Part shown: positions 1 to 11,273 of the stretch, piece after piece
How the letters are laid out: each line of letters starts with the position of its first letter
Position numbering within the stretch: the stretch's first letter is position 1
Origin: Flavobacteriales bacterium
Lineage (GTDB): Bacteria > Bacteroidota > Bacteroidia > UBA10329
Reading direction: 5' to 3'
DNA length: 64,000 nucleotides
NCBI GenBank assembly: GCA_021739695.1
Contig: JAIPBM010000015.1
Location: forward strand, 30,159 to 94,158
The notes under the pieces: model-generated
Databases searched by the model: none
What the model was told of the DNA's origin: nothing
Seen by the model: the letters and a program-made list of their open reading frames with translations, nothing else
Translations under genes and position numbers: made by a program

Positions 1-2002
1 CGGTGTTGTGAGGACTATCAGGAAAGCTTGAAGAACCAAAAGCGTTAATACTTTCGATGATGGGACCGTTTTCTGTAAACTGAACCAACTGCACGTAACC
101 ATCGCCTGCTCGCATTCGGTTGCGGCCATCTTCCATAAATGTCCCGAACACTGCACGGATGCAATCTGGGCCACCATCCACCGCCACTGATTTTCCATTG
201 CGTTCCAAAACTTGCAATTGTCTTAGCTCAATGTCAATGGTGCCGAAACGCTGAATCATTTTGGTCTTTGCCTTCGAAATGCAATCAGCATACATCTCTA
301 CTTGTTTGGCTTGGTTAGTTTTCGCTTCGTTGCGTTTCGTGCCATTGTAATCCAAAAGTTCGTAGATGGTCATCAGCAGCATGGGGAAATTTGGATCCAA
401 GGTGTCCGCTGTCCTATCAAACGCTTGGATTCGCTGAATCGCATCCGCAATTTCTGGGAATTTGGCCGCATCCATTGCAAACAGTTCATCCATCCAGAAC
501 TCGCCTTTATAGGTCATTCTTTGCGGATATGTGTGATCGAATTTTAAGGCTTTAAAGTCATCATAGCTTATCTTTTTCCCAGCATAATCACCCTCCATTA
601 TTTCGTAAACGCGCAGGCTACGGTTATTAACGGATGGATCATATCCGATATGTGGATTGTAATCTTCGAGTTTTCGATTTTCCGCTTTGGAAGTTGCTTC
701 ATAGCCCGCATTGTTGGTATTGAAGAGCCAACCACATTCTGGATTCAGAAACTGAGCGAAGCTATCAACTGGAAGAAAGGTGTTCCAAAGCGTTGCAGAT
801 GTATCGCCAGGTAATACTTTTCGCCAATTGTATCCATCGGCACGATTAGGAATGTAACCGTTGGAAATGAAGAATATGGTATCGTTCTTATCAGCATAAG
901 TGATGTTCTGTCGTGATAATCCCTGAATATCCAAAGCAGCCTTGAATTCGGAGAAGTTGCTGGCCTTATTCATTCTATACCATTGAAGAATGGGGAAAAT
1001 ATTCATCAAAGCAGGCATACGAAGCGAGAAATAACCGTAATCGTTCTTGATGGTTGGGCCGTAAATACTGTTCCAGAATTTCTTGCCAACCGAAATCTTG
1101 AACCACTGATTCTTTCCCAATCCGACTTTGAGTTTGGCACGATCGGTTTCCAATTTGTGCCATTCGCCATCCACGCTGTACCAGAGTTTTTTCTTCGGAT
1201 GCATTTTTAGCTTGTAAACGTCAAGCTCGTCCAAATCTCCTGTAGTATGCGCCCATCCCAAGTTTTCGTTCGAGCCCAAAAAGACGGTCGGAGAGCCATG
1301 AAAAAGACCACCGACCATGTTCCAGCCCTCTTCGGAGCATACATGCGCCTCATACCACGATAAAAGGCCTTCAATGGGCTGGTGTGCATTCACGGCCAAG
1401 TAGGTATTGCCATCGGCAGTTTTATTTGAGTTGAATGCAAACGCGTTCGAACCGATTCCATCTTCCTTTTCAATCACATCCTGTTGGATTTTTCCGTTCA
1501 CCATTCGCTCCACGGTTCCTTGCACTCCGCCCATTAAAGACATAGCCAACATGTAGCCTGTAACGAAATCCTGAGGTTTCACAGGAAGCATCTTCTTGTT
1601 CCACAGCAGATCTTGATGAGAATAGAAATAAGCATTTGCTCCCGCGGCCGCACCTTCCAAAACGCGTTTGAGGTCTTCAGGTATGCTTTCTTCGTAATGC
1701 TCGTTCACGTAATCAACCACACCAAGGAACTGAACCGCAAAATCAATCTTTGCTCCGTCAACTCCTTGCTTCGTGCCTAGTAATCCGCGCATGGCGCAAA
1801 GCATGAACTGTGCATTCTCCACATCATCTTCGGCCGTTGCCCATTCCAAACCATAGGCAACTTCAGCATCTGTTTTTGCGAAGATGTGTGGTACGCCATA
1901 CTCATCGCGTACAATATCAATCTTGGTTGGGTCGAACTGTTGCTGGGCAAAGGAAATGGCCGCGAACAAAACGGCTGCAATAAATAAGGTGAATCGTTTC
2001 AT
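1..2002 (-). CDS. Penicillin acylase family protein (Ntn hydrolase), 3' end cut by window
   Basis: Secreted or periplasmic amide hydrolase of the penicillin amidase / acyl-homoserine-lactone acylase superfamily. The reading frame is open from the ATG at 2002 to the window edge (667 codons), so the C-terminus is missing. Residues 1-19 form a signal peptide ending in SFAQ. Next comes the family N-terminal pattern DEYGVPHI (33-40) and YGLEWATAEDD (50-60). The autoprocessing site is GIG-SNAFAFNS; Ser185 would become the N-terminal nucleophile of the beta chain. A late SFPDSPHN stretch matches the conserved C-terminal region of the family, so only a short tail lies outside. Substrate cannot be told from sequence: beta-lactams, homoserine lactones and other amides are all possible. 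It follows the DUF3467 terminator and is probably its own transcription unit. Confidence 0.9.
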   Translation of the reverse strand, partial: MKRFTLFIAAVLFAAISFAQQQFDPTKIDIVRDEYGVPHIFAKTDAEVAYGLEWATAEDDVENAQFMLCAMRGLLGTKQGVDGAKIDFAVQFLGVVDYVNEHYEESIPEDLKRVLEGAAAGANAYFYSHQDLLWNKKMLPVKPQDFVTGYMLAMSLMGGVQGTVERMVNGKIQQDVIEKEDGIGSNAFAFNSNKTADGNTYLAVNAHQPIEGLLSWYEAHVCSEEGWNMVGGLFHGSPTVFLGSNENLGWAHTTGDLDELDVYKLKMHPKKKLWYSVDGEWHKLETDRAKLKVGLGKNQWFKISVGKKFWNSIYGPTIKNDYGYFSLRMPALMNIFPILQWYRMNKASNFSEFKAALDIQGLSRQNITYADKNDTIFFISNGYIPNRADGYNWRKVLPGDTSATLWNTFLPVDSFAQFLNPECGWLFNTNNAGYEATSKAENRKLEDYNPHIGYDPSVNNRSLRVYEIMEGDYAGKKISYDDFKALKFDHTYPQRMTYKGEFWMDELFAMDAAKFPEIADAIQRIQAFDRTADTLDPNFPMLLMTIYELLDYNGTKRNEAKTNQAKQVEMYADCISKAKTKMIQRFGTIDIELRQLQVLERNGKSVAVDGGPDCIRAVFGTFMEDGRNRMRAGDGYVQLVQFTENGPIIESINAFGSSSFPDSPHNT

Positions 2003-2060
2003 AAAGAATGCGTGCATTGGATTCAGTGAAAGTACAATCTGATGCAATGCGACAGAAATC

Positions 2061-2084
2061 AAAAAGGCCGCAAATGCGGCCTTT
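2061..2084 (-). terminator. Intrinsic terminator after the DUF3467 gene
   Basis: Read on the minus strand, arms AAAGGCCGCA (2075-2084) and TGCGGCCTTT (2063-2072) pair perfectly around a two-base loop and run into TTTTT. It lies 13 bases past the DUF3467 stop and would close the rpoBC-DUF3467 transcript before the acylase gene. Confidence 0.85.
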
Positions 2085-2096
2085 CGTATTAGTTTA

Positions 2097-2420
2097 TTAT
2101 GCTTGAGCAGTTGGTCCGCCAAAGTTCATTGGTAGTGGTGGCGGTCCTTCGGTGTGTCTGATTGTTCCGTGTTCAGATTCGTACTTCGCAACATTATCTT
2201 GCAAAGCCCGCATAAAACGTTTGGCATGCTCTGGAGTTAGTACAATTCTTGATTTCACTTTTGCCTTTGGCATTCCCGGCATCACTTTGATGAAGTCGAC
2301 CACAAATTCGGCTGTGGAATGCGTGATGATGGCGAGGTTGGAATAAACACCATCTGCCACTTCTTCCGATAATTCGATGCTCAATTGTCCCTGAACGGGT
2401 TGTTGTTTTTCATCTGCCAT
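2097..2420 (-). CDS. DUF3467 domain protein
   Basis: 107-residue cytosolic protein of the DUF3467 family, whose function is not established. The central part, with YSNLAIITHS, FVVDFI and a following SRIVLTPEHAKRF segment, is the family signature. The tail is proline-rich (PPPLPMNFGG). In Bacteroidota this family commonly follows rpoC, as here, where it sits about 130 bases downstream of rpoC behind a strong terminator. It is therefore expressed by read-through or from its own weak promoter. No membrane segment or catalytic motif is visible. Confidence 0.85.
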   Translation of the reverse strand: MADEKQQPVQGQLSIELSEEVADGVYSNLAIITHSTAEFVVDFIKVMPGMPKAKVKSRIVLTPEHAKRFMRALQDNVAKYESEHGTIRHTEGPPPLPMNFGGPTAQA

Positions 2421-2480
2421 TTTTCAGCTGTTAGCTATTGGCCGTTAGCCTTTAGCGGTTTATGTATTATTCAACGAATG

Positions 2481-2536
2481 AACAAAAAAGAAAGCCATTA
2501 GCAATAACCCTAAGGCTAACTGCTAATGGCTTTCTT
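2481..2536 (-). terminator. Strong intrinsic terminator after rpoC
   Basis: A 16-bp perfect stem: on the minus strand AAGAAAGCCATTAGCA (2521-2536) pairs with TGCTAATGGCTTTCTT (2488-2503) around a 17-base loop, then TTTTT. It starts 14 bases past the rpoC stop. Confidence 0.88.
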
Positions 2537-2549
2537 CTAATTGCTATGC

Positions 2550-5500
2550 TTAAGCTTCGGCTTCCTCTTTTTTGGCTGCCATCAACGCTTCGTATTCTTC
2601 CTTAGAACCAACAACCAATTTGTCGTATTCACGAAGACCCGTTCCTGCTGGAATCAAGTGGCCAACGATCACGTTCTCTTTCAAGCCGTGAAGTTCATCT
2701 ATTTTACCTCTTACCGCTGCTTCGTTCAACACTTTCGTTGTTTCTTGGAACGATGCTGCAGAAATGAAGCTGTCCGTTTGAAGCGATGCGCGTGTGATAC
2801 CTTGAAGGATCGGCTCTGAAGTAGCTGGAATTGCTTCGCGAGCTACAACTGGTTTCAAGTCCTTACGTTTCAGTACAGAGTTCTCATCGCGCAGTTTACG
2901 TGCAGTAATGATCTGTCCTGGTTTAAGGTTCTCTGAATCACCTGGATCCTCAACATACATTTTACCATAGATCCAATCGTTTTCCTCACGGAACTCGTAA
3001 CGATTCACCAATTCTTTCTCCAAGAATTTAGTGTCGCCTGGATCAAGGATGTTCACCTTACGCATCATCTGACGAACGATAACCTCATAGTGCTTATCGT
3101 TGATCTTCACACCTTGAAGTCGGTAAACCTCTTGAATCTCGTTAACCAAATACTCCTGTACAGCAGTAGGTCCTTTGATCATCAAGATGTCTGCTGGCGT
3201 GATTGCACCTTCAGAAAGTGGCATACCAGCCTTCACGAAGTCATTCTCTTGAACTAGGATGTGCTTAGACAATGACACAAGATATTTTCTGATATCTCCA
3301 GTTCTTGCTTCGATGATGATCTCGCGATTACCACGTTTGATCTTACCGAAAGAAGCTACACCATCTACTTCAGATACTACCGCAGGATTTGAAGGGTTAC
3401 GTGCTTCGAAAAGCTCTGTTACCCTTGGAAGACCTCCGGTGATATCACCTGATTTACCAGAAACACGAGGAATTTTGACCAACGTGTCGCCTGCTTTCAC
3501 TGCTTGTCCATCTTGAACCGCAATGTGAGCACCAACTGGCATGTTGTAATTCTTGATCTCTTTGGTTTTTGTGCTTCCAAATACCACTTGAATGGCAGGA
3601 ATCATCTTCTTATCCTTAGAATCGATCACCACCATTTCGTTGAAGCCTGTTTGTTCATCAGACTCAACTCGGTAAGTGACACCATCAGCAAGACTGTCGA
3701 ACTCAACCTTTCCATCAACCTCCGATACGATAACCGCGTTAAACGGATCCCAATCGCAGATCAATTCGTCTTTCTTCACTTTATCACCATCCTTCTTGTA
3801 CAGTTTAGAACCGTAAGGAATGTTGTGAGTAGCAACCAGAACTCCTGTGTTCTTGTTGATCAAACGAAGCTCTGCAGAACGTCCAATGACAACATCGTAA
3901 TCTCCTTGAGAGCTTTTAACCGTTTTCAACTCATCAAACTCAGCAGTTGCTTCGGCTTTCGATACAATACGTGATTCTGATGCAATGTGAGATGCAACCC
4001 CACCAACGTGGAACGTACGAAGCGTAAGCTGTGTACCCGGCTCACCAATTGACTGTGCAGCAATTACACCAACTGCAGATCCTTTCTTGATCTCGCGGCT
4101 AGTTGAAAGATCGCGACCATAGCATTTTGAGCAGCAACCACGTTTTGTTTCGCAGGTAAGTACAGAACGAATCTCTACAGAATCGATTCCAGCTGCTTCA
4201 ATTGCTTTAGCCTCTTCTTCGTTGATCAACTCTCCTGAAGCAACAATTACATCACCAGTTTCTGGGTTCAGAACATCATGAAGTGATGTACGTCCCAAAA
4301 TCCTATCGTAAAGTGATTCGATGATGTCCTCATTCTTTTTCAACGGTGTAGCAATCAATCCACGAAGTGTACCGCAGTCCACATCATTGATCACCACATC
4401 TTGAGCAACGTCAACAAGTCGTCTTGTCAAGTATCCCGCATCAGCCGTTTTCAAAGCCGTATCCGCAAGTCCTTTACGCGCACCGTGAGTAGAAATGAAG
4501 TACTCAAGAATCGATAGACCTTCCTTAAAGTTAGAAAGGATCGGGTTTTCGATGATCTCTTGAGTTGTAGCACCCGATTTCTGTGGCTTGGCCATCAGAC
4601 CTCGCATACCAGAAAGCTGACGAATTTGCTCTTTAGAACCCCTTGCACCTGAATCAAGCATCATGTAAACAGAGTTGAATCCCTGCTTATCATTCTTCAT
4701 TTGATCCATCAATGTTTGGGTCAATCGAGAGTTTGTATGTGTCCAGATATCAATGATCTGGTTGTAACGCTCGTTATTGGTAATGAATCCCATGTTGAAA
4801 TTGCTCATTACCTCATCCACTTGCTCCTGAGCTTTTCCAATCATCGCAACTTTCTGCTCTGGGATCAATACGTCACCCAAGTTGAAAGAAAGACCGCCAC
4901 GGAATGCGCTCATGAAACCAAGGTTTTTCATCCTGTCAAGGAACCTTGCTGATTCAGCCATACCCACTCGGTAAATGATGTCACCGATAATATCGCGAAG
5001 CGCTTTTTTGGTAAGCAACTCATCAATAAAAGCTACTCCTTTAGGAACAACTTGATTGAAAAGCACACGACCAACGGTTGTTTCAATTACGCTAGCTTTT
5101 TCTCCTTCAATATGTGATGGAACTCGCACCTTAATGATTGCGTGCAGGTCAACTTTCTTCTCGTTGTGAGCAATAATCACTTCCTCAGCAGAGTAGAATG
5201 TCATTCCTTCTCCTTTCACTTTTTCTTCCGGAGTGCTTCTCTTTTCCTTGGTCATGTAGTACAGACCAAGAACCATGTCCTGAGATGGAACCGCAATCGG
5301 GGCGCCATTGGCAGGGTTAAGGATATTGTGTGAAGCAAGCATCAGCATCTGTGCTTCCAAAATGGCTGCATTGCCCAATGGCAAGTGAACCGCCATTTGG
5401 TCACCATCAAAATCCGCGTTGAAAGCCGTACACACAAGGGGATGCAATTGGATTGCTTTTCCTTCAATCAGTTTTGGCTGGAACGCCTGGATACCCAAAC

Positions 5501-6842
5501 GGTGAAGAGTCGGAGCTCGGTTAAGAAGAACAGGGTGGTTTGTAAGAACGTTCTCAAGAATATCCCAAACAACCGCATCTTTCTTATCAACCAATTTCTT
5601 AGCTGATTTTACCGTTTTCACGATTCCGCGCTCAATCATCTTACGGATGATGAACGGCTTGTAAAGCTCAGCTGCCATTCCTTTTGGAATACCACACTGA
5701 TGCATTTCCAATTCTGGTCCAACAACAATTACCGAACGAGCTGAATAGTCAACACGTTTTCCAAGAAGGTTCTGACGGAATCGTCCTTGCTTTCCTTTCA
5801 ACGAATCTGAAAGTGATTTCAGCGCTCGGTTTGATTCAGTTTTAACAGCAGATGATTTTCTAGAGTTATCGAAAAGTGAATCGACAGACTCTTGAAGCAT
5901 ACGCTTCTCGTTACGCAAGATCACTTCTGGAGCTTTGATCTCAATCAATCGCTTCAGACGGTTGTTACGGATGATAACCCTTCTGTAAAGGTCGTTCAAA
6001 TCCGATGTTGCGAAACGTCCACCATCCAACGGCACCAACGGACGAAGGTCTGGTGGAATTACTGGAATCACCTTCACAACCATCCATTCTGGACGGTTTT
6101 CAATGTGTTCTTGTGCACTTCTGAAAGCTTCTACAACTTGAAGACGCTTCAAAGCCTCATTCTTACGTTGCTGACTTGTTTCAGTGTTTGCTTTATGACG
6201 AAGATCAAATGAAAGCTCATCCAATTTCAAGCCCATTAGCAAAGACTCAAGTGCTTCAGCACCCATCTTAGCAACGAATTTGTTTGGATCATGATCATCC
6301 AAATATTGGTTCTCTTTTGGAAGTCTTTCCAACGCGTCCAAATACTCGTCTTCTGTAAGGAAGTCCATGTAATTCAACGCCTCACCTTCATTATTGGTAG
6401 CACCACCTGGTTGAATAACCACGTAACGCTCGTAATAGATGATCATGTCCAACTTCTTGGTTGGAAGACCAAGTAGGTAACCTATCTTATTAGGAAGTGA
6501 ACGGTAATTCCAGATATGCGCTACAGGAACAACCAATTGGATGTGTCCCATTCGCTCACGTCTTACTTTCTTTTCCGTAACCTCAACTCCACAACGGTCG
6601 CAAATGATTCCCTTGTAACGGATACGTTTGTATTTACCACAATGACATTCGTAATCCTTTACGGGTCCGAAAATCCTTTCGCAGAAAAGACCATCACGCT
6701 CAGGTTTGTACGTCCTGTAGTTGATGGTTTCAGGCTTCAACACCTCACCTCTAGAAGCTTCTAGAATCTTCTCTGGTGAAGTAAGGCTGATGACAACCTT
6801 CTTAAAATTGCTTTTAATCTTATTCTCTCTTTTGAGGGCCAT
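2550..6842 (-). CDS. rpoC: DNA-directed RNA polymerase subunit beta'
   Basis: 1430 residues, the normal size for Bacteroidota, which carry a lineage insertion relative to the 1407-residue E. coli protein. It forms the clamp and holds the catalytic Mg. Visible are the N-terminal zinc-binding residues C66, C68, C81, C84, the catalytic loop [12 protein letters not shown], the second zinc-binding cluster [11 protein letters not shown], and the trigger-loop/bridge-helix region around [16 protein letters not shown]. The ATG at 6842 begins MALKRENK. It follows rpoB by 72 bases that contain a 12-bp hairpin, and is cotranscribed with it. Confidence 0.99.
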   Translation of the reverse strand: MALKRENKIKSNFKKVVISLTSPEKILEASRGEVLKPETINYRTYKPERDGLFCERIFGPVKDYECHCGKYKRIRYKGIICDRCGVEVTEKKVRRERMGHIQLVVPVAHIWNYRSLPNKIGYLLGLPTKKLDMIIYYERYVVIQPGGATNNEGEALNYMDFLTEDEYLDALERLPKENQYLDDHDPNKFVAKMGAEALESLLMGLKLDELSFDLRHKANTETSQQRKNEALKRLQVVEAFRSAQEHIENRPEWMVVKVIPVIPPDLRPLVPLDGGRFATSDLNDLYRRVIIRNNRLKRLIEIKAPEVILRNEKRMLQESVDSLFDNSRKSSAVKTESNRALKSLSDSLKGKQGRFRQNLLGKRVDYSARSVIVVGPELEMHQCGIPKGMAAELYKPFIIRKMIERGIVKTVKSAKKLVDKKDAVVWDILENVLTNHPVLLNRAPTLHRLGIQAFQPKLIEGKAIQLHPLVCTAFNADFDGDQMAVHLPLGNAAILEAQMLMLASHNILNPANGAPIAVPSQDMVLGLYYMTKEKRSTPEEKVKGEGMTFYSAEEVIIAHNEKKVDLHAIIKVRVPSHIEGEKASVIETTVGRVLFNQVVPKGVAFIDELLTKKALRDIIGDIIYRVGMAESARFLDRMKNLGFMSAFRGGLSFNLGDVLIPEQKVAMIGKAQEQVDEVMSNFNMGFITNNERYNQIIDIWTHTNSRLTQTLMDQMKNDKQGFNSVYMMLDSGARGSKEQIRQLSGMRGLMAKPQKSGATTQEIIENPILSNFKEGLSILEYFISTHGARKGLADTALKTADAGYLTRRLVDVAQDVVINDVDCGTLRGLIATPLKKNEDIIESLYDRILGRTSLHDVLNPETGDVIVASGELINEEEAKAIEAAGIDSVEIRSVLTCETKRGCCSKCYGRDLSTSREIKKGSAVGVIAAQSIGEPGTQLTLRTFHVGGVASHIASESRIVSKAEATAEFDELKTVKSSQGDYDVVIGRSAELRLINKNTGVLVATHNIPYGSKLYKKDGDKVKKDELICDWDPFNAVIVSEVDGKVEFDSLADGVTYRVESDEQTGFNEMVVIDSKDKKMIPAIQVVFGSTKTKEIKNYNMPVGAHIAVQDGQAVKAGDTLVKIPRVSGKSGDITGGLPRVTELFEARNPSNPAVVSEVDGVASFGKIKRGNREIIIEARTGDIRKYLVSLSKHILVQENDFVKAGMPLSEGAITPADILMIKGPTAVQEYLVNEIQEVYRLQGVKINDKHYEVIVRQMMRKVNILDPGDTKFLEKELVNRYEFREENDWIYGKMYVEDPGDSENLKPGQIITARKLRDENSVLKRKDLKPVVAREAIPATSEPILQGITRASLQTDSFISAASFQETTKVLNEAAVRGKIDELHGLKENVIVGHLIPAGTGLREYDKLVVGSKEEYEALMAAKKEEAEA

Positions 6843-6880
6843 TTGAGGACTTTTAACTTTTAATATTCTGTTGAGTAAAA

Positions 6881-6908
6881 TTTTCCTCCCGATTGCTCGG
6901 GAGGAAAA
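6881..6908 (-). other. rpoB-rpoC intercistronic hairpin
   Basis: Perfect 12-bp stem TTTTCCTCCCGA / TCGGGAGGAAAA with a four-base loop, filling much of the gap between the rpoB stop and the rpoC ATG. The minus-strand 3' side continues TTTTA, so it could weakly terminate, but an essential gene lies beyond. A processing site or mRNA stabiliser is more likely. Structure seen; role inferred. Confidence 0.6.
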
Positions 6909-6914
6909 CCATTA

Positions 6915-9900
6915 TCAGTCAAGCGTTACATTCAGACACAGACCGCGAAGTTCGTGCATCAATACGTTGAAGGATTCTGGGATACCAGGTGCTGGCATCG
7001 GATCTCCTTTAACGATGGCTTCGTAAGCCTTAGCACGTCCAACCACGTCATCCGACTTGATGGTAAGCATTTCTTGAAGGATGTTTGCTGCACCGAAACC
7101 TTCGAGTGCCCAAACCTCCATCTCTCCCAAACGCTGACCACCAAACTGGGCCTTACCACCAAGTGGTTGTTGCGTAATAAGTGAGTATGGTCCGATAGAA
7201 CGTGCGTGCATTTTATCATCAACCATGTGGCCGAGTTTAAGCATGTAGATTATACCAACAGTTGCTGGTTGGTCAAATCGCTCTCCAGTACCACCATCAT
7301 ATAGGTATGTTCTACCAAATGAAGGAAGACCAGCTTCAGCAAGTTCTGCTTCAATTTGATCCAAAGTTGCTCCATCGAAAATCGGTGTGGCATACTTACG
7401 GCCTAGTTTTTCTCCTGCCCAAGCAAGGATCGTTTCGTAGATCTGTCCAAGGTTCATCCTTGATGGTACACCAAGCGGATTCAATACGATATCAACTGGC
7501 GTTCCATCTTCCAAGAATGGCATATCCTCTTCACGAACGATACGGGCAACAATACCCTTGTTTCCGTGACGACCTGCCATCTTATCACCCACTTTAAGCT
7601 TACGCTTCTTAGCGATGTAAACTTTGGCCAACTGTACGATTCCTGCTGGAAGTTCGTCTCCAATGGAAACAGCAAACTTCTTGCGTTTGAACGATCCTAG
7701 AAGGTCGTTTACCTTGATGTTGAAGTTGTGAAGCAACTCCTTTATCAATGTATTCTTATCCTCATCGGTTGTCCAACCAGCTGGATTGATGTTATCGTAC
7801 TCGATAGATGAAAGCGATTTTTGCGTGAATTTGGTTCCTTTCGGAATCAATACTTCGCGAAGATTGTTCTCAACACCTTGAGATGTTTTACCGTTTACAA
7901 GTACAAACAACTTGTCAACAAGCACACCTTTAAGGATAGCAAGTTCTTTTTCGTACTCCTCATCAATGCGGGCAAGAACTTTCTTCTCGTCTGCTTTGGT
8001 CTTTTTGTCTTTAATGTTTCTTGAGAACAGTTTTTTCTCAAGTACAACACCATTCAAAGATGGAGGTGCTTTCAATGAAGCATCTTTCACATCTCCTGCT
8101 TTATCACCGAAGATGGCTCTCAAAAGTTTCTCTTCTGGAGAAGGATCAGTTTCTCCTTTCGGAGTGATCTTTCCGATCAAGATATCACCTGGTTGAACTT
8201 CAGCTCCAATGCGGATAAGTCCGTTCTCATCAAGGTCTTTGGTGGCTTCCTCACTTACGTTAGGAATATCTGCAGTAAGTTCTTCCAAACCTCGTTTGGT
8301 GTCTCTTACTTCCAAAGTATACTCATCGATGTGAATAGACGTGAAGATATCTTCTTTGGCAACTTTCTCCGAGATCACGATCGCATCCTCAAAGTTGTAA
8401 CCTTTCCATGGCATGAAAGCCACTTTCAAGTTACGGCCAATTGCCAACTCTCCATTTTCTGTTCCGAAACCATCGCAAAGCACTTCGCCTTGTTTCACCT
8501 TTTGTCCTTTTACAACAATTGGTTTAAGGTTAACAGTCGTGTTCTGGTTTGTCTTACGGAATTTAACCAACGAGTAGGTTCTAAGGTCTTCCTCAAAACT
8601 TACCAATTTGTCCATATCGTTACGCTCATAACGGATGCTGATCTTGTTGGCATCAACATATTCAACAACTCCGTCTCGCTCAGCATTGATCAATACACGA
8701 GAGTCGCGAGCAACCAATGGCTCAAGACCAGTACCTACGATAGGCGCTTGTGGTCTCAACAATGGAACTGCCTGACGCATCATGTTCGATCCCATCAAAG
8801 CACGGTTCGCATCATCATGCTCCAAGAAAGGAATCAATGATGCAGCGATTGAAGCGATCTGGTTTGGAGCAACGTCCATCAAGTTGATGTTGTTCGGATT
8901 TTCCACAGGGAAATCTCCTTCCAAACGTGCCTTGATTCTGTCGCTTGCAAATGAACCATCATCCTTCAGCACCGCGTTGGCCTGAGCAATCGTGTTCTTC
9001 TCTTCGTCTTCAGCGCTTAAGTAGATAGGCTCACTTTTCATATCCACTTTTCCACCTTCTACATTTCTGTAAGGAGTTTCAATGAATCCGAGCTTATTGA
9101 CTTTTGCGTAAACACAAAGTGACGAGATAAGACCGATGTTCGGTCCTTCTGGTGTTTCAATGGTACAAAGACGACCGTAGTGTGTGTAGTGAACGTCACG
9201 GACCTCGAATCCAGCTCTTTCTCTCGAAAGACCACCAGGTCCAAGGGCAGACATTCTACGTTTGTGAGTTACCTCCGACAATGGATTGGTTTGATCCATG
9301 AACTGAGATAGCTGGTTTGTTCCGAAGAACGAGTTGATAACTGAAGAAAGTGTCTTCGCGTTGATCAAGTCAATTGGTGTAAAAACCTCGTTGTCACGAA
9401 CGTTCATACGCTCCCGGATTGTTCTTGCCATACGAGCAAGACCAACTCCGAACTGCGCATACAATTGCTCTCCAACTGTTCTTACACGTCTGTTGCTCAA
9501 GTGGTCAATATCATCCACATCAGTCTTAGAATTGATCAGCTCGATCAAATACTTGATGATGGAAATGATGTCTTCCTTGGTAAGTACTTTTTGGTCTTCC
9601 GGAGTGTTCAAACCGAGTTTACGGTTGATTCGGAATCGACCTACTTCACCAAGATCGTATCGTTTATCTGAGAAGAACAACTTATCGATGATACCACGAG
9701 CAGTTTCCTCATCTGGTGGTTCAGCATTACGAAGTTGACGATAGATGTGCTCTACAGCTTCCTTCTCAGAGTTAGAAGTATCTTTTGCAAGTGTGTTGTA
9801 AATGATGGCGTAATCTGCCGCGTTCACTTCCTCTTTGTGAAGAATGATGCTCTTAACACCAGCTTCCAAAATAAGGTCGATGTGCTCTTTCTCAACAATC

Positions 9901-10724
9901 GTTTCACGATCAATGATCACCTCATTACGCTCGATTGATACAACTTCTCCAGTATCCTCATCTACGAAATCCTCAACCCATGAACGGAGAACCCTTGCGG
10001 CCAATTTGCGGCCTTTTACTCTTGCGAGACCTGCTTTGCTAACTTTTACTTCGTCAGCAAGACCGAAGATCTCTAAAATGTCTTTATCGCTTTCGAAACC
10101 AATAGCTCTTAAAAGCGTGGTTACAGGAAGCTTTTTCTTACGGTCGATGTAAGCATACATCGCACCGTGAATATCTGTTGCAAATTCAATCCAAGAACCT
10201 TTGAACGGAATTACACGCGCTGAGTACAATTTAGTACCGTTTGCATGGTAGCTCTGTCCGAAGAAAACTCCTGGTGAACGGTGAAGCTGAGATACAACAA
10301 CACGTTCTGCACCATTTACAACAAATGATCCTTTCGGAGTCATATAAGGGATTGTTCCCAAATACACATCCTGAACGATGGTCTCAAAATCCTCATGCTC
10401 TGGGTCTGTACAATACAGCTTCAGCTTGGCCTTCAAAGGAACACTATGCGTCAGTCCTCTCTCTATACACTCTTCAATTGAATAGCGTGGAGGGTCGATA
10501 AAGTAATCCAAGAACTCAAGAACGAAGTTGTTCCTTGTATCAGTGATCGGGAAATTTTCCGCAAACACCTTGAAGAGACCCTCGTTATGACGATTCTCCG
10601 GAGTGGTCTCCAGCTGGAAAAAATCTTTAAAAGACTTGAGTTGTATTTCTAAGAAATCAGGATAAGGTATCTGATTCTTTGTGGATGCGAAACTGATTCG
10701 TCCGGTTTTTGTCTTCAAAGCCAA
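6915..10724 (-). CDS. rpoB: DNA-directed RNA polymerase subunit beta
   Basis: 1269 residues. The rifampicin pocket is the sensitive type: [19 protein letters not shown], then [21 protein letters not shown], keeping the Asp, His and Ser that are usually changed in resistant mutants. The C-terminal [19 protein letters not shown] block is intact. The start codon is TTG (10722-10724), preceded directly by ATT. No in-frame ATG occurs between the upstream in-frame stop and this point, and [14 protein letters not shown] aligns with the usual N-terminus of the family, so a non-AUG start is required. It follows rplL by 112 bases that hold a stable hairpin. Confidence 0.98.
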   Translation of the reverse strand: MALKTKTGRISFASTKNQIPYPDFLEIQLKSFKDFFQLETTPENRHNEGLFKVFAENFPITDTRNNFVLEFLDYFIDPPRYSIEECIERGLTHSVPLKAKLKLYCTDPEHEDFETIVQDVYLGTIPYMTPKGSFVVNGAERVVVSQLHRSPGVFFGQSYHANGTKLYSARVIPFKGSWIEFATDIHGAMYAYIDRKKKLPVTTLLRAIGFESDKDILEIFGLADEVKVSKAGLARVKGRKLAARVLRSWVEDFVDEDTGEVVSIERNEVIIDRETIVEKEHIDLILEAGVKSIILHKEEVNAADYAIIYNTLAKDTSNSEKEAVEHIYRQLRNAEPPDEETARGIIDKLFFSDKRYDLGEVGRFRINRKLGLNTPEDQKVLTKEDIISIIKYLIELINSKTDVDDIDHLSNRRVRTVGEQLYAQFGVGLARMARTIRERMNVRDNEVFTPIDLINAKTLSSVINSFFGTNQLSQFMDQTNPLSEVTHKRRMSALGPGGLSRERAGFEVRDVHYTHYGRLCTIETPEGPNIGLISSLCVYAKVNKLGFIETPYRNVEGGKVDMKSEPIYLSAEDEEKNTIAQANAVLKDDGSFASDRIKARLEGDFPVENPNNINLMDVAPNQIASIAASLIPFLEHDDANRALMGSNMMRQAVPLLRPQAPIVGTGLEPLVARDSRVLINAERDGVVEYVDANKISIRYERNDMDKLVSFEEDLRTYSLVKFRKTNQNTTVNLKPIVVKGQKVKQGEVLCDGFGTENGELAIGRNLKVAFMPWKGYNFEDAIVISEKVAKEDIFTSIHIDEYTLEVRDTKRGLEELTADIPNVSEEATKDLDENGLIRIGAEVQPGDILIGKITPKGETDPSPEEKLLRAIFGDKAGDVKDASLKAPPSLNGVVLEKKLFSRNIKDKKTKADEKKVLARIDEEYEKELAILKGVLVDKLFVLVNGKTSQGVENNLREVLIPKGTKFTQKSLSSIEYDNINPAGWTTDEDKNTLIKELLHNFNIKVNDLLGSFKRKKFAVSIGDELPAGIVQLAKVYIAKKRKLKVGDKMAGRHGNKGIVARIVREEDMPFLEDGTPVDIVLNPLGVPSRMNLGQIYETILAWAGEKLGRKYATPIFDGATLDQIEAELAEAGLPSFGRTYLYDGGTGERFDQPATVGIIYMLKLGHMVDDKMHARSIGPYSLITQQPLGGKAQFGGQRLGEMEVWALEGFGAANILQEMLTIKSDDVVGRAKAYEAIVKGDPMPAPGIPESFNVLMHELRGLCLNVTLD

Positions 10725-10777
10725 AATATTGAATTTTGAGGTTCGTGAAATGAAATGTCTGTAAACGGTAATAGGCC

Positions 10778-10811
10778 GAAGTCAGATCCCGACATGATCG
10801 GGACTGACTTC
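10778..10811 (-). other. rplL-rpoB intercistronic hairpin
   Basis: GAAGTCAG-a-TCCCGA pairs with TCGGGA-CTGACTTC around a five-base loop: 14 base pairs with one bulged base. No U-tract follows on the minus strand, so it is not a classical terminator. In E. coli the same gap carries a partial attenuator and an RNase III site; a similar role is an inference here. Confidence 0.6.
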
Positions 10812-10836
10812 AACCTTGAAATGTTAGAAGAGGAGA

Positions 10837-11217
10837 TTACTTAACCTCAACTTCTGCTCCTGCCTCAGTAAGCTGAGATTTAAGAGCTTCCGCTTCTTCT
10901 TTCGAAACTCCTTCTTTAAGTGGTTTTGGAGCACCATCAACAAGCTCTTTTGCCTCTTTAAGGCCAAGTCCTGTAAGCTCTTTTACCAACTTAACTACTG
11001 CAAGCTTAGCAGCTCCAGCTGATTTAAGGATAACATCGAATTCAGTTTGAGCTTCTGCTTCGTCTCCAGCGCCAGCACCAGCCGCAGGGCCAGCAAAAGC
11101 AACTGCAGCAGCTGCAGGCTCAATTCCGTATTCATCTTTAAGTATTTGAGCAAGTTCGTTCACTTCCTTTACAGAAAGGCTAACGAGTTGTTCTGCGAAT
11201 TCTTTAAGATCTGCCAT
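10837..11217 (-). CDS. rplL: Large ribosomal subunit protein bL12 (L7/L12)
   Basis: 126 residues, normal length. The stalk protein recruits translation GTPases. The N-terminal dimerisation segment ([22 protein letters not shown]) is followed by an Ala/Gly-rich hinge (about residues 36-55) and the conserved C-terminal domain with KTAL-type surface residues represented by [20 protein letters not shown]. It lies 56 bases after rplJ, the conserved L10-L12 order. Confidence 0.98.
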   Translation of the reverse strand: MADLKEFAEQLVSLSVKEVNELAQILKDEYGIEPAAAAVAFAGPAAGAGAGDEAEAQTEFDVILKSAGAAKLAVVKLVKELTGLGLKEAKELVDGAPKPLKEGVSKEEAEALKSQLTEAGAEVEVK

Positions 11218-11273
11218 TTTATTTAGTTGTTATTCGTGTTTGTAAAATTGATTAATTGAAAACCGATAGGCGA

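Noticed and set aside
3504..3974. 156-codon open frame antisense to rpoC
   Set aside because: Same reason: opposite conserved coding sequence with no independent support.
8193..8840. 215-codon open frame antisense to rpoB, on the plus strand
   Set aside because: It lies entirely opposite a conserved essential gene, has no family-like composition and no promoter or start context; a shadow frame.
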